From positions 2,852,001 through 2,916,000 of the forward strand of contig CBDAPQ010000005.1 in the NCBI GenBank assembly GCA_965198485.1: a stretch of DNA of 64,000 nt, written 5' to 3'. The notes under the pieces were generated by a model that was not told the origin of the DNA, did not search any database, and saw only the letters and a program-made list of their open reading frames with translations. This stretch comes from RH-AL1 sp965198485. GTDB lineage: Bacteria > Pseudomonadota > Alphaproteobacteria > Rhizobiales > Beijerinckiaceae. Both the position numbers and the translations under genes were made by a program. Below are positions 34,709-43,412 of the stretch, in pieces. Each line of letters starts with the position of its first letter. Position 1 is the first letter of the stretch.

Positions 34709-36283
34709 TCACGATCCGGTCATCGAGGCCTTCCTGGAGAACAGATCGCGCAGCACGCCCGGGAGCGCGTCGGGGATATCCTCGGCGATGAGGCCGGGAC
34801 CGAAGCGACGGGCCGCCTCGGCATGCATCCACACCGCCGCCGCGGCTGCCTCATAGGCCGGCATACCCTGAGCGAGTAGGCCGGCGACCATGCCGGCGAG
34901 CACGTCACCCGAACCGGCGGTGGCAAGCCAGGGCGACTCGCTCATCGCGATGAACGTGCGTCCGTCGGGATGGGCGATCGTGGTGTCCGGCCCTTTCAGC
35001 AGCACGACCGCGCCGCTCGTGACAGCCGCGGCGCGGACGCGCTCCGGCTTCGGCGCCTTGATATCGAGCACCGGGCCGAAGAGCCTTGCAAACTCGCCGT
35101 CGTGAGGCGTGAGCACCACGGCGAGGCCGCTCGCCAGCATCAGTTCGAAGTGGGTCCGAGCATCGTCGGCGAAGCTCGTCAGCGCGTCGGCGTCGAGCAC
35201 CAGCGCGCGAGCCGGAGCGTGCTCTCCGCTGCGGGGAGTGGTGAGGGCCGCGCGGACCAACGCTCGCGTGCCGGCCCCGACGCCCAGCCCCGGACCCATC
35301 GCGACGGCATTCTTACGCGGGTCCAAGAGGATCTCGGCGAGACCGTCGCCATCGTCGGCGACGCGGGTCATGATCGCCGTCAGCGCCGCCGCGTGGATCG
35401 GCAGTGCCTCGGCGGGCGTTGCCACTGTCACCAGCCCGGCGCCGACGCGCAGCGCGCCGCGCGCGCTGAGCCGCGCGGCGCCGGTTTGCGCGATGGGTCC
35501 CGACATCACCACAGCGTGGCCCCTCGCGTATTTGTGCCCGGCGAGGCTCGGCTCGGGCAATGCGTGGAGCCACGCCGCAGGCGTGTCGAGGCTCGTGCGC
35601 GGCGAGACACGTTTCAGCACCTCGACAGGGAGGCCGATGTCGGCGAGTTCGAGCGCGCCGCAGTGGAGCCGGCCTGGCAACAGCACGTGTCCTGGCTTCA
35701 GGCGAAAGAAGGTGATGGTGTGGCTCGCCTCGATCGCGGAGCCGCGCGTTATGCCGCTGGCGCCGTCGATACCCGAGGGCATGTCCACCGCCACGAGTGG
35801 GTGGCCCGTCAACTTGCGCCAAGTGTTGGCCCGGCCGATCGCGGCGGCGGCCTCGCCCTCGACGTCGCGTCCGAGCCCGGCGCCGAACAGCGCATCGATC
35901 ACGATGAAGGCGTCTTCGAAGGCGATTTCGGCCAGCGGCAGCGTCACGCCGCGCCAGTGTCTCGCGGCCGCGGCAGCATCGCCCTTCCAGGCGTTCGGCG
36001 GCATGAGCGCGCCGACGGCGACCTGGAAACCAGCCTCGGCGAGCCGCCGCGCCGCCACAAAGCCATCACCACCGTTGTTGCCGGGACCGCACAGCACCGC
36101 GACGCGCCGGCTACCGTCCTCGTTGGCAATAGCCCGCACCGTCCGGGCGATGGCCGCACCGGCATTCTCCATCAGGGTCGCCGCCGGCATCAGGGCGGCG
36201 GCGAGACGATCGGCCTCGCCCATCTCCGCGGGTGTCAGGAGTTCGTGAGGATAGGGCGGCCGGAAGGGTTGCAAGGGCGTCAC
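34709..36283 (-). CDS. nnrDE: Bifunctional NAD(P)H-hydrate epimerase / ADP-dependent NAD(P)H-hydrate dehydratase
   Basis: The enzyme repairs damaged NAD(P)HX. The N-terminal YjeF epimerase domain (about 10-220) has LCGPGNNGGDGFVAARRL and DALFGAGLGRDV. The C-terminal dehydratase domain (about 235-515) has MGPGLGVGAGTR, LVLDADALTSFA, LTPHDGEFARLFG and LATAGSGDVLAGMVAGLLAQG. A GTG at 36283 fits the family start best (MTPLQPFRPPYPHELLTPAEM region); a TTG at 36304 is also in frame. It runs divergently from hspQ. Confidence 0.92.
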   Translation of the reverse strand: MTPLQPFRPPYPHELLTPAEMGEADRLAAALMPAATLMENAGAAIARTVRAIANEDGSRRVAVLCGPGNNGGDGFVAARRLAEAGFQVAVGALMPPNAWKGDAAAAARHWRGVTLPLAEIAFEDAFIVIDALFGAGLGRDVEGEAAAAIGRANTWRKLTGHPLVAVDMPSGIDGASGITRGSAIEASHTITFFRLKPGHVLLPGRLHCGALELADIGLPVEVLKRVSPRTSLDTPAAWLHALPEPSLAGHKYARGHAVVMSGPIAQTGAARLSARGALRVGAGLVTVATPAEALPIHAAALTAIMTRVADDGDGLAEILLDPRKNAVAMGPGLGVGAGTRALVRAALTTPRSGEHAPARALVLDADALTSFADDARTHFELMLASGLAVVLTPHDGEFARLFGPVLDIKAPKPERVRAAAVTSGAVVLLKGPDTTIAHPDGRTFIAMSESPWLATAGSGDVLAGMVAGLLAQGMPAYEAAAAAVWMHAEAARRFGPGLIAEDIPDALPGVLRDLFSRKASMTGS

Positions 36284-36379
36284 GCTTTTACGCCACGTTG
36301 ACAAAAGATGAGGCTCTCTTTACCCAAGCGTGCCTCCAGAACCATCGGGACCGCTTCGGCGCGTCGAGCACGGTCGCGC

Positions 36380-36709
36380 ATGAAGCCACGAAACGCAAAA
36401 TTCGGCATCGGGCAGGTCGTGAAGCACCGGAAATATGCGTTTCGGGGCATTGTCTACGATGTCGATCCGGAGTTCGCCAACACAGAGGAATGGTGGCAGG
36501 CGATCCCCGAGGATGTGCGCCCGCGCAAGGACCAGCCCTTCTATCACCTCTACGCCGAGAACGCCGACACCGAGTACGTGGCCTACGTGTCGGAGCAGAA
36601 CCTACTCCCCGACGAATCGGGTGACCCGGTGCGGCACCCGCAGGTCGACGAGATGTTCGTCCGCGCCAACGACGGCGCCTACCAGGTCCGCGGCGCCCGG
36701 TTGAATTAA
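36380..36709 (+). CDS. hspQ: Heat shock protein HspQ
   Basis: A 109-residue protein starting MKPRNAKFGIGQVVKHRKYA, with GIVYDVDPEFANTEEWW, PFYHLYAENADTEYVAYVSEQNL and HPQVDEMF, all family landmarks. HspQ (YccV) binds hemimethylated DNA in vitro and acts as a specificity-enhancing factor for the Lon protease. The ATG at 36380 is used; upstream in-frame codons give a basic extension unlike the family. Confidence 0.93.
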   Translation: MKPRNAKFGIGQVVKHRKYAFRGIVYDVDPEFANTEEWWQAIPEDVRPRKDQPFYHLYAENADTEYVAYVSEQNLLPDESGDPVRHPQVDEMFVRANDGAYQVRGARLN

Positions 36710-36719
36710 TCGACTCGGC

Positions 36720-37357
36720 ATGGCTTGTGGCGGTAGCGTGATGCTCCTGCATGGTCTCGGACGTGCTGCATCCTTGATGGAGCCGCTGGCGCGCGCGCTG
36801 CGACGCGACGGCTTCGACGTGTTCAATCTTGATTATCCCGCCCGGCGTTTCGGCATTGCCGCGCTCGCCGATCAGGTAGAGGCCGCCTCCGCCCGCTGGC
36901 GCGCCGGCCATACCGGGACGTTGCACCTTGTCGGACACTCGCTCGGTGGCCTCGTCGCCCGAGCCTGGATCGCGCGGCACCGGCCCGACCGGCTCGGCCG
37001 CGTCGTCCTGCTCGGTCCGCCCAGCGGCGGCAGCGAGCTCGCGGATCTGCTCGCCAATCAAGAGCTCTTTCAGCGCATCTTCGGACCGGCCGGCCGGAGC
37101 TCACAACCGATCGTGACCCATGCGACGCGCTCTTCGGCAAACTCGACTACCCGATTGGAATCATCGCCGGCACGCGGTCGCTCGATCCTCTGGGCTGGTT
37201 GCTGCTGCCCAAGCCCAACGACGGCAAGGTCACGGTCGCGCGCACGCGGGTGCCGGAAGCGGCCCACCTGACGCTGCCCGTGACTCATACGCTTATGATG
37301 CGTGCGCCGACAGTCACCGCCGCCACCTCGCACTTCCTGCACCACGGTCGCTTCTGA
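36720..37357 (+). pseudogene. Alpha/beta hydrolase (lipase-like), frameshifted
   Basis: The frame from the ATG at 36720 gives VMLLHGLGRAASLMEPLARA, FNLDYPARRFGI, the nucleophile elbow LVGHSLGGLVARAW and LLGPPSGGSELADLL. After FGPAG near 37098 the sense shifts by one base: the next frame reads ELTTDRDPCDALFGKLDYPI, GIIAGTRSLDPLGW and VPEAAHLTLPVTHTLMM, then HFLHHGRF and a TGA at 37355-37357. Restoring one base, probably a G in the GGCCGG run at about 37091-37097, rebuilds a normal protein of about 212 residues. This is either a real inactivating deletion or a base-calling error. Confidence 0.85.
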
Positions 37358-37440
37358 CGCTGACACCGCCTTGACGCAACCGACCACAGCGGGGACATGG
37401 ACGCGCGGCCGGCCGGTCGCTCAAACCCGGGGATCGCAGC

Positions 37441-38358
37441 ATGGCGGCGCGCATCTTCATCGACGGCGAGGCGGGAACGACGGGGCTCGGCATCCGCCAG
37501 CGCCTCGCCGGTCGTGCGGATGTCGAGCTGAAGAGCCTCGCCGAGGCCGACCGCAAGAACGCCGAGGCCAAGCGCGCCCTGCTCGGCGAGGTCGACCTCG
37601 TCATCCTGTGCCTGCCCGACGAGGCGGCCAGGGAGACGGTCGCGCTGGTTGCCGCCATCATGCCGCACGGACCGCGCGTGCTCGACGCCTCGACCGCGCA
37701 TCGCACCGCGCCCGACTGGACCTACGGCTTCCCTGAGCTGGCGGTCGGGCAGGAGCAGGCGATCCGCGCGGCACGCCGCGTCTCGAACCCCGGCTGCTAC
37801 GCCACCGGCGCCATTGCGCTGATCCGGCCCCTTGTCGACGCGGGCTGGCTCGCGCCGGACGCGCCGCTCACGATCAACGCGGTGTCCGGCTATACCGGTG
37901 GCGGCAAGGCGATGATCGCCGAGCACGAGGCCGGCCATGCGCCCGCCTTCGAGCTCTACGCGCTCGGCCTCGGCCACAAGCACGTGCCCGAGATCATGGC
38001 CCACGGCGGCCTGATCCGGCGTCCGATCTTCGTGCCCTCTGTCGGTCATTTCGCGCAGGGCATGCTGGTCTCGATCCCGCTGCACCTCGACCAATTGGCG
38101 CGCAAACCCTCGGTGGCCGACCTGACGATAGCGCTGACCGCGCATTACGGCGCGAGCGGGCACGTCCGCGTGGCGTCGGCGGCCGACGTGTCGAAGCTCG
38201 AAGCGGAGTCGCTCAACGGCAGCGACGCCCTCGAGCTGCACGTCTTCGGCGAGGCCGCCAGCCACAGCCACGCCGTGCTCGTCGCCAAGCTCGACAACCT
38301 CGGCAAGGGTGCCAGCGGCGCCGCAGTGCAGAACATGGAGCTCATGCTGGGGCTGTAA
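37441..38358 (+). CDS. argC: N-acetyl-gamma-glutamyl-phosphate reductase, short (type 2) form
   Basis: ArgC catalyses the third step of arginine synthesis, reducing N-acetylglutamyl phosphate with NADPH. The 305-residue length and the start MAARIFIDGEAGTTGLGIRQ mark the short type 2 form. The active-site cysteine is in VSNPGCYATGAIAL, and the segment AVSGYTGGGKAMI follows. It stands alone, without other arg genes nearby. Confidence 0.95.
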   Translation: MAARIFIDGEAGTTGLGIRQRLAGRADVELKSLAEADRKNAEAKRALLGEVDLVILCLPDEAARETVALVAAIMPHGPRVLDASTAHRTAPDWTYGFPELAVGQEQAIRAARRVSNPGCYATGAIALIRPLVDAGWLAPDAPLTINAVSGYTGGGKAMIAEHEAGHAPAFELYALGLGHKHVPEIMAHGGLIRRPIFVPSVGHFAQGMLVSIPLHLDQLARKPSVADLTIALTAHYGASGHVRVASAADVSKLEAESLNGSDALELHVFGEAASHSHAVLVAKLDNLGKGASGAAVQNMELMLGL

Positions 38359-38364
38359 CGCTCG

Positions 38365-38605
38365 ATGGAACGCACCCTCGACATCTGCTTCCGTATGCGC
38401 AGAATAGGCTTGGATGATGGCGTTCGGGACGAACAGAGCGAAGCTATTGGCTCACTCACGAGCGAGGGCTGGTTCCTCGAACGACGCGGTGCTGGGCATG
38501 ATCTCTACCGTCATCCTACGAAAGCTAGCCTGATCAGCCTGGCGCCACCGCACGCTGACTCCAGGCATAGCGCGGTTGATCGCGAAGGCGGCAAGATGGC
38601 CATGA
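38365..38605 (+). pseudogene. hicA-type toxin remnant, frameshifted
   Basis: The readable core SEAIGSLTSEGWFLERRGAG continues as HDLYRHPTKASLISLAPPH and matches the dsRNA-binding-like HicA mRNA interferase (normally EGWxLxRxKGSHxxFxHPT). The sense then moves one base and continues as LTPGIARLIAKAARWP to a TGA at 38603-38605, the usual HicA C-terminal helix (LPxGTLRSIxKxAGW). The Gly-Ser-His of the active region reads Gly-Ala-Gly-His here. With the frameshift and altered site the toxin should be inactive. A degraded hicB follows. Confidence 0.7.
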
Positions 38606-38642
38606 GGCGAGCGTCCGTTGCCAACCCAAGGAGCGTAGATCG

Positions 38643-39053
38643 ATGGCCCGCTACATCTGACTAATTGACGGCGAGGCCGGCGCCTACGGCATCATCTTCC
38701 CCGATCTGCCGGGCTGCACCAACATCGGCGACACGGTCGAGGAGGTGATCGCCAACGGTGCCGATGCCATGAGGCTCTGGGTTGAGGTGGCGGAGGAAGA
38801 CGGAGCTCGCATTCCTTCACCACGAAGCTTCGCATTGAAGCGCGAAGATCCTGACGTGGTCCACGCGCTGGCAGAAGGTGCGACGATCGCGAGCGTGCCC
38901 TTGGTCCGGTCTACAGGCAAACCGAGCAAAGCCAATTTTTCGATCGACGGCGGCATCCTCGCCGCGATCGACGAGGCGGCCCGGCGGCGGAAGCTGACGC
39001 GCAGTGCTTTCATCGAGGCCATGGCGCGCGAGATGCTACCGAGAATGGCCTGA
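38643..39053 (+). pseudogene. hicB-type antitoxin with an early nonsense codon
   Basis: From the ATG at 38643 the frame reads MARYI, then TGA (38658-38660), then LIDGEAGAYGIIFPDLPGCT, the typical HicB start. After this come DTVEEVIANGADAMRLWVE and a C-terminal ribbon-helix-helix-like tail (KANFSIDGGILAAIDEAARR, LTRSAFIEAMAREML). Only the sixth codon is disrupted. Reinitiation at the ATG at 38745 could give a 102-residue C-terminal protein with the DNA-binding tail. It follows the hicA remnant by 37 bp, the normal operon layout. Confidence 0.78.
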
Positions 39054-39055
39054 GT

Positions 39056-41299
39056 CTACCCCGCCTCGATCAGCCGGATCGCCTCCTCGCGCTCGAACAG
39101 GTGCAGCAGCGTGCGCACTGCCCTGCCGTGCTCCCCGGCCAGCTCGGGATCGGCGTCGACGAGCCGCTGCGCGGCGTCGCGGGCGAGCGGCAGCAGGTCG
39201 CCGTGGACGGCGAGGTCGGCGAGCTTGAACCCGGGGGCGCCGGACTGGCGGGTGCCCAGTACCTCGCCCTCGCCGCGCAGCCTGAGGTCCTCCTCGGCGA
39301 TGCGGAAGCCGTCCTCGCTCTCGCGCAGGATGTTGATGCGCGCCTCCGCCACGTCGCCGAGCGGCCCCTTGTAGAGCAGCAGGCACGACGACGCGCCGGT
39401 GCCGCGCCCGACCCGGCCGCGCAGCTGGTGCACTTGCGCCAGGCCGAAGCGCTCGGCGTGCTCGATGACGATAATGGTGGCCTCCGGCACGTCCACGCCG
39501 ACCTCGATCACCGTGGTGGCGACCAGCACCTGGGTCTCGCCGGCGGCGAAGGCAGCCATCGCCGCATCCTTCTCCGAGCCCTTCATCTTCCCGTGGATCA
39601 GCCCGACCTTGCTGCCGAAGACCTCGCGCAGGTGCTCGTAGCGATCCTCCGCCGCGGCAGCGTCGACCTCGTCGGCCTCGGCCACCAGCGGGCACACCCA
39701 GTAGGCGCGCTTGCCCTCGGCCACAGCACGCTGCAGCCGCGCCACCACGTCGCCGAGCCGCTCGACGGGGATCGCCCGCGTGTCGATGGGCTGGCGCCCT
39801 GGCGGCTTCTCCTTGAGCGAGGAGACGTCCATGTCGCCAAAGTACGAGAGCACCAGCGTGCGCGGGATCGGCGTAGCAGTCATGACCAGGATGTCGACCG
39901 CGTCGCCCTTAGCCGACAGCGCGAGGCGCTGCTGCACGCCGAAGCGGTGCTGCTCGTCGACGACGGCGAGGCCGAGGTCGCGGAAGGCGACGCTATCCTG
40001 AATGAGCGCGTGGGTACCGACCGCCATGTCGATGGCTCCTGAGGCCAGACCCTCCAGCGTGCGGCGGCGCTCGGCGGGCGTGTCACGCCCGGTAATGAGC
40101 GCGAGGCGGATGCCGGCCTTGAGCGCGCGCGGCGCCAGTCCGGCGAAATGCTGGCGTGCCAGGATCTCGGTCGGCGCCATCATGACCGCCTGCCGTCCGC
40201 CCTCGACCACATCGGCCATGGCGAGCAGCGCGACCAGCGTCTTGCCCGAGCCGACGTCGCCCTGCAGCAGCCGCAGCATGCGCGCCGGCGCGGCGAGGTC
40301 GCCGCGAATCTCGGCCAGCGCCGCCTGCTGCGCGGATGTGAGCGCGAACGGCAGCGCCGCCTCGATGGCGTCGGCCTTGGCTCGGTGGGCGGCTTGGGAG
40401 CGGCGGGTGCGCACCCGCAGGCGCTTGCGCATGAGAGCCAGCGCGACCTGGTGGGCGAAGAGTTCGTCGAAGGCGAGGCGCACGCGGGCAGGCGCGTCCG
40501 GCGCGATCGCCTTCGGGTCGTCGGGACTGTGCACCGCGGCGAGCGCCTCGCCGAAGGTGGGATAGTCTCCCCCGTGCAATCGGGGAGGGACACCGCCAAG
40601 GGCGATAGAGCGGGCGGCCGCCGCGGCCACCCCTGTGATTTCGTCCGAGCCCGCAGAAACGCCCGGGCGCGAGGCGTGGCTGCCTCCACCATGCTTGGCA
40701 TGGTCCCCCTCCCCTGTTTCACGGGGAGAGAGCCCGTACCAGTCCGGCAGGAAAGGCAAACGCGTCAGCGCCGCGTCGATGGCCTTCATAAGCACGCGCG
40801 GGTAGAGCCCCTCTGTAAGGCCATAGACCGGCTCGCACAATGGCATGGCGGCGAAACCGGCTTCGTCCACCACCTTGTCGGGGTGCACCATCTGACGGTG
40901 ACCGTCGTAGAGCTCGAGCTTACCCGACACCCAACGCTCGGCGCCGAGCGGCAGGCTCTTCTCGATCCAGGCGTGATTCGAGAGGAAGAACACCAGCAGC
41001 ACGTCGCCGGTGGCGTCCTCGATCAGCACCTTGTAGGGCGCCTTGGAGCGCGGTGGCGGCGCGCGATGGTCGGTGACCTTGGCGCGGATCGTCACGACCT
41101 GATCATAGGGCGCCTCGGCGATCGGCGGCTGGTTGCGCCGGTCGATGGTGGAGGTCGGCAGGTGGAACAGCACGTCGACGACGCGCGCCTCGCCCCCGGA
41201 TGGTCCGAGCAGCCGATCGAGCAGCTTGCCGGTCTTAGGCCCGATGCCGGGCAAGGCGGCCGCCGAGGCGAAGAGAGGCGTGAGCAGGTGCGGGCGCAT
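39056..41299 (-). CDS. recG: ATP-dependent DNA helicase RecG, with an in-frame palindromic-repeat insertion
   Basis: RecG is a branch-migrating helicase that remodels stalled forks. The wedge domain at the N-terminus contains LPGIGPKTGKLLDRLL. The helicase domains carry LLQGDVGSGKTLVALLAMA (Walker A), VVDEQHRFGVQQR (DExH), TATPIPRTL and QLRGRVGRGTGASSCLLLY. The protein is about 747 residues, longer than typical by roughly the size of an insert at residues about 189-244 (40566-40732). The insert (starting LSPRETGEGDHAKHGG) is encoded by a hairpin-rich repeat and lies between the wedge and motor domains. The ATG at 41299 is preferred over a TTG at 41335, which would overlap the P450 stop region. 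Confidence 0.93.
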   Translation of the reverse strand: MRPHLLTPLFASAAALPGIGPKTGKLLDRLLGPSGGEARVVDVLFHLPTSTIDRRNQPPIAEAPYDQVVTIRAKVTDHRAPPPRSKAPYKVLIEDATGDVLLVFFLSNHAWIEKSLPLGAERWVSGKLELYDGHRQMVHPDKVVDEAGFAAMPLCEPVYGLTEGLYPRVLMKAIDAALTRLPFLPDWYGLSPRETGEGDHAKHGGGSHASRPGVSAGSDEITGVAAAAARSIALGGVPPRLHGGDYPTFGEALAAVHSPDDPKAIAPDAPARVRLAFDELFAHQVALALMRKRLRVRTRRSQAAHRAKADAIEAALPFALTSAQQAALAEIRGDLAAPARMLRLLQGDVGSGKTLVALLAMADVVEGGRQAVMMAPTEILARQHFAGLAPRALKAGIRLALITGRDTPAERRRTLEGLASGAIDMAVGTHALIQDSVAFRDLGLAVVDEQHRFGVQQRLALSAKGDAVDILVMTATPIPRTLVLSYFGDMDVSSLKEKPPGRQPIDTRAIPVERLGDVVARLQRAVAEGKRAYWVCPLVAEADEVDAAAAEDRYEHLREVFGSKVGLIHGKMKGSEKDAAMAAFAAGETQVLVATTVIEVGVDVPEATIIVIEHAERFGLAQVHQLRGRVGRGTGASSCLLLYKGPLGDVAEARINILRESEDGFRIAEEDLRLRGEGEVLGTRQSGAPGFKLADLAVHGDLLPLARDAAQRLVDADPELAGEHGRAVRTLLHLFEREEAIRLIEAG
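40566..40732 (-). repeat. Palindromic repeat element inserted inside recG
   Basis: The element is bounded by two similar hairpins in inverted orientation. At 40567-40587, CTCCCCCG pairs with CGGGGAG around a TGCAAT loop. At 40709-40728, CTCCCC pairs with GGGGAG around TGTTTCAC. Read inward, the two ends align as imperfect terminal inverted repeats. Inside lies a perfect palindrome, ACCATGC-TTG-GCATGGT, at 40688-40704. Its length keeps the recG frame open, so it is translated as about 55 low-complexity residues rich in Gly, Ala, Ser and His. The behaviour recalls the Rickettsia palindromic elements found within genes. Confidence 0.75.
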
Positions 41300-41331
41300 C
41301 GCCGCCAACGGGCCTCGCGAAGCGGCAGACG

Positions 41332-42720
41332 TCAAGCGGTGGTGCGTTGCGCCGGCGACACCCGAAGCATCACCGGCGTGCGCGGCCGCAGCGTCAGTCG
41401 CGCGATCGGCTCAGGCGCCGGCCCGGCAGGGGCGAAGTCCAGCGCACGCACCAGCACGGCAAGGATGGCGACGGCCTCCAGCATCGCAAAGGCGCTGCCG
41501 ATGCAGATTCGCGGGCCGACGCCGAAGGGCATGAAAGCATAGCGGTGCCGCGCCTTCGCCGGGTCCGGCGCGAAACGCGCTGGATCGAAAATCTCCGGTC
41601 GGTCCCACAGGCCGCGGTGGTGGTGCACGGCGTAGATCGGCAGGATGATCACTGATCCGGCGGGGATCGTCCGGCCGCCGAGCTCCATCGACTTCGACGT
41701 GGTGCGCGAGGTGATCGGGGCCGAGGGGTAGATCCGCAGCGTCTCGTTGACGACCTGGCGAGTGTAGGCAAGCTGCGCGACGTGCTCGGCCGTGAGTGGA
41801 GAGTCGCCGGCGACAGTCTCGATCTCGGCCCGCATCCGGATCGCCGCGTCGGGGTGCAGCGACAGCAGGTGCAGCGCCCAGGTCAGCGCCCCCGAGGTGG
41901 TTTCGTGGCCGGCGGTGACGAAGGTGACGACGTTATCAGTGATCTCAACGTCGGTGAGAGCTCGGCCGCCGTCGGGATCGCGCGCGGCGAGGAGAAGCGC
42001 CAGCAGGTCGTTCTCGCCCTCGGCATCGGCCTCGGAGCGCCGGAGTGCGACGGTGCGGGTGACCTCGTCGCGCAGCTCGCGAGCGGCGGCGGCAGATTGG
42101 CGCCGGCCGGGATAGGGCGTCCAGTCCGGCGCACCGACGATGCCCAGCGCGATGACCCAGGGCGCCGGCTTGAGGAAGGCGGCGATCCCGCTCTCGATGC
42201 GGGAGGCGTCGAGCCCGTTGGCGCAGGCCAGCATCGTGTCGCCGACGATGCGCAGGGTGACGCGTGTCGTCTCGCGACCGATATCGACGCTTGTGCCAGG
42301 CGACCGGGCGAGAAGCGCGTCCCGCGTGGCCTCGGCGGCGGCGATCATCGCCGGCACCAAGCTTTGGAGCCGGGCATGGGCGAACCCGGGTGATAGGGTG
42401 CGGCGCTGCCAGCGCCAGTCGGCGCCCTCGGCGGTGAGCAGGCCGGTGCCGAGCGCCGGCTTCAGCACCCTGCCCTGCTCGGACTTGGTCAGGGCGTCGG
42501 CCTGGCGCACGAAGGCTTCCTGGATAAGCTCCGGACCTGTGAGGTAGATGCGCATTCGGCCGAGCGCGCGCGTGACCACCATGCCGGCGTTGTAGGCCTG
42601 TTGCGGTACGGAGGACAACGGCTCGCGGACCAGGGCGGCGAGGAGCGCGAATGCCGAACGCTCGACGTCGACGCTGGCGGAAGCACCGCCTTGATCGACG
42701 ACGCTCTCTAGTGCCTGCAT
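41332..42720 (-). CDS. Cytochrome P450
   Basis: A 462-residue heme-thiolate monooxygenase. The I-helix oxygen-binding motif is TAGHETTSGALTWAL, the K-helix ExxR is in VNETLRIYPSAP, and the heme loop FMPFGVGPRICIGSAFA carries the proximal Cys. The segment AEGADWRWQRRTLSPGF is typical of the C-helix WxxxR. There is no N-terminal membrane anchor, so it is cytosolic, with its electron donors elsewhere. The substrate cannot be predicted. It is on the same strand as recG and ends about 30 bp upstream of it. Confidence 0.92.
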   Translation of the reverse strand: MQALESVVDQGGASASVDVERSAFALLAALVREPLSSVPQQAYNAGMVVTRALGRMRIYLTGPELIQEAFVRQADALTKSEQGRVLKPALGTGLLTAEGADWRWQRRTLSPGFAHARLQSLVPAMIAAAEATRDALLARSPGTSVDIGRETTRVTLRIVGDTMLACANGLDASRIESGIAAFLKPAPWVIALGIVGAPDWTPYPGRRQSAAAARELRDEVTRTVALRRSEADAEGENDLLALLLAARDPDGGRALTDVEITDNVVTFVTAGHETTSGALTWALHLLSLHPDAAIRMRAEIETVAGDSPLTAEHVAQLAYTRQVVNETLRIYPSAPITSRTTSKSMELGGRTIPAGSVIILPIYAVHHHRGLWDRPEIFDPARFAPDPAKARHRYAFMPFGVGPRICIGSAFAMLEAVAILAVLVRALDFAPAGPAPEPIARLTLRPRTPVMLRVSPAQRTTA

Positions 42721-42843
42721 TCGGGACCTCGTGGGCGCGTAATGCGTTACAGGAAGCTTGTCCCAGGCGGCCGAGTGGACACGCCGGTAATCGAAACGGC
42801 GTCGCCTGTTGCGATAGCGACGTTCATGTGAGCGGAGGTATGA

Positions 42844-43101
42844 ATGCGAGCCTTGATCCTGTCCAGCCTTGTTACCGGTGCCGTCTTGCTAAACACCCTG
42901 CCCGCTTTCGCGCTGACGGCGCGTCCGGCGATCGACGCCGGCGGCGGGATGGCGCCAACCCTGATCGCGCAGGGCTGCGGCATACAATTCCATAGAGGTC
43001 CACACGGTTTCTGCCGCCCCAACGTCTTCCGCGGCGGATATCGATACGGCTACTACCGCCCACGCTACTACGGTGGCTACGCGCGTCATTGGGGTTTCTA
43101 G
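42844..43101 (+). CDS. Small secreted Gly/Tyr-rich protein
   Basis: The 85-residue precursor has a signal peptide (ILSSLVTGAVLLNTLPAFA, cleavage near residue 24). The mature part contains GCGIQFHRGPHGFCRPN, a two-cysteine motif repeated across many small alphaproteobacterial secreted proteins, and a tail of Gly, Tyr and Arg (RYGYYRPRYYGGY). The role is unknown. GGAG stands nine bases before the ATG, a good ribosome-binding site. Confidence 0.75.
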   Translation: MRALILSSLVTGAVLLNTLPAFALTARPAIDAGGGMAPTLIAQGCGIQFHRGPHGFCRPNVFRGGYRYGYYRPRYYGGYARHWGF

Positions 43102-43157
43102 ATCCGAAGGGCTTTAGGTAACGCAGCCCTTCTCACGGACGCGATCTGGCAGTGACC

Positions 43158-43412
43158 CTACTTGGCAGTGCCGCCTCCGGTCGCGGCTGGCGGCACGACC
43201 GGCATGGAATTCGGTCGCGGGTCGGGTGCCGGCACATGGATCCCAGGGTCGACGTCGGCCTTCGGCGTTATAACGCCGTCGCTCTTGTTCAGCTTGGAAC
43301 TCAGGCTCTGGCCCTTTCCGCCGTCCTCCACGGAGGAGGGCGCATTGGTCTGGGCGGCGGCCAAACCGATAGTAGCGAAGCCGGCGATAGCGGCGGCGGC
43401 AAGGCGTTTCAT
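43158..43412 (-). CDS. Small secreted protein of unknown function
   Basis: An 84-residue precursor starting MKRLAAAAIAGFATIGLAAA, a clear signal peptide. The mature part is Pro/Gly-rich and contains SLSSKLNKSDGVITPKADVD followed by PGIHVPAP, a short conserved pattern seen in small exported proteins of Hyphomicrobiales. It converges on the previous gene after a 56-bp gap. No function can be named. A GGAG-like ribosome-binding site (revcomp of tctcctttagg) lies before the ATG. Confidence 0.7.
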   Translation of the reverse strand: MKRLAAAAIAGFATIGLAAAQTNAPSSVEDGGKGQSLSSKLNKSDGVITPKADVDPGIHVPAPDPRPNSMPVVPPAATGGGTAK

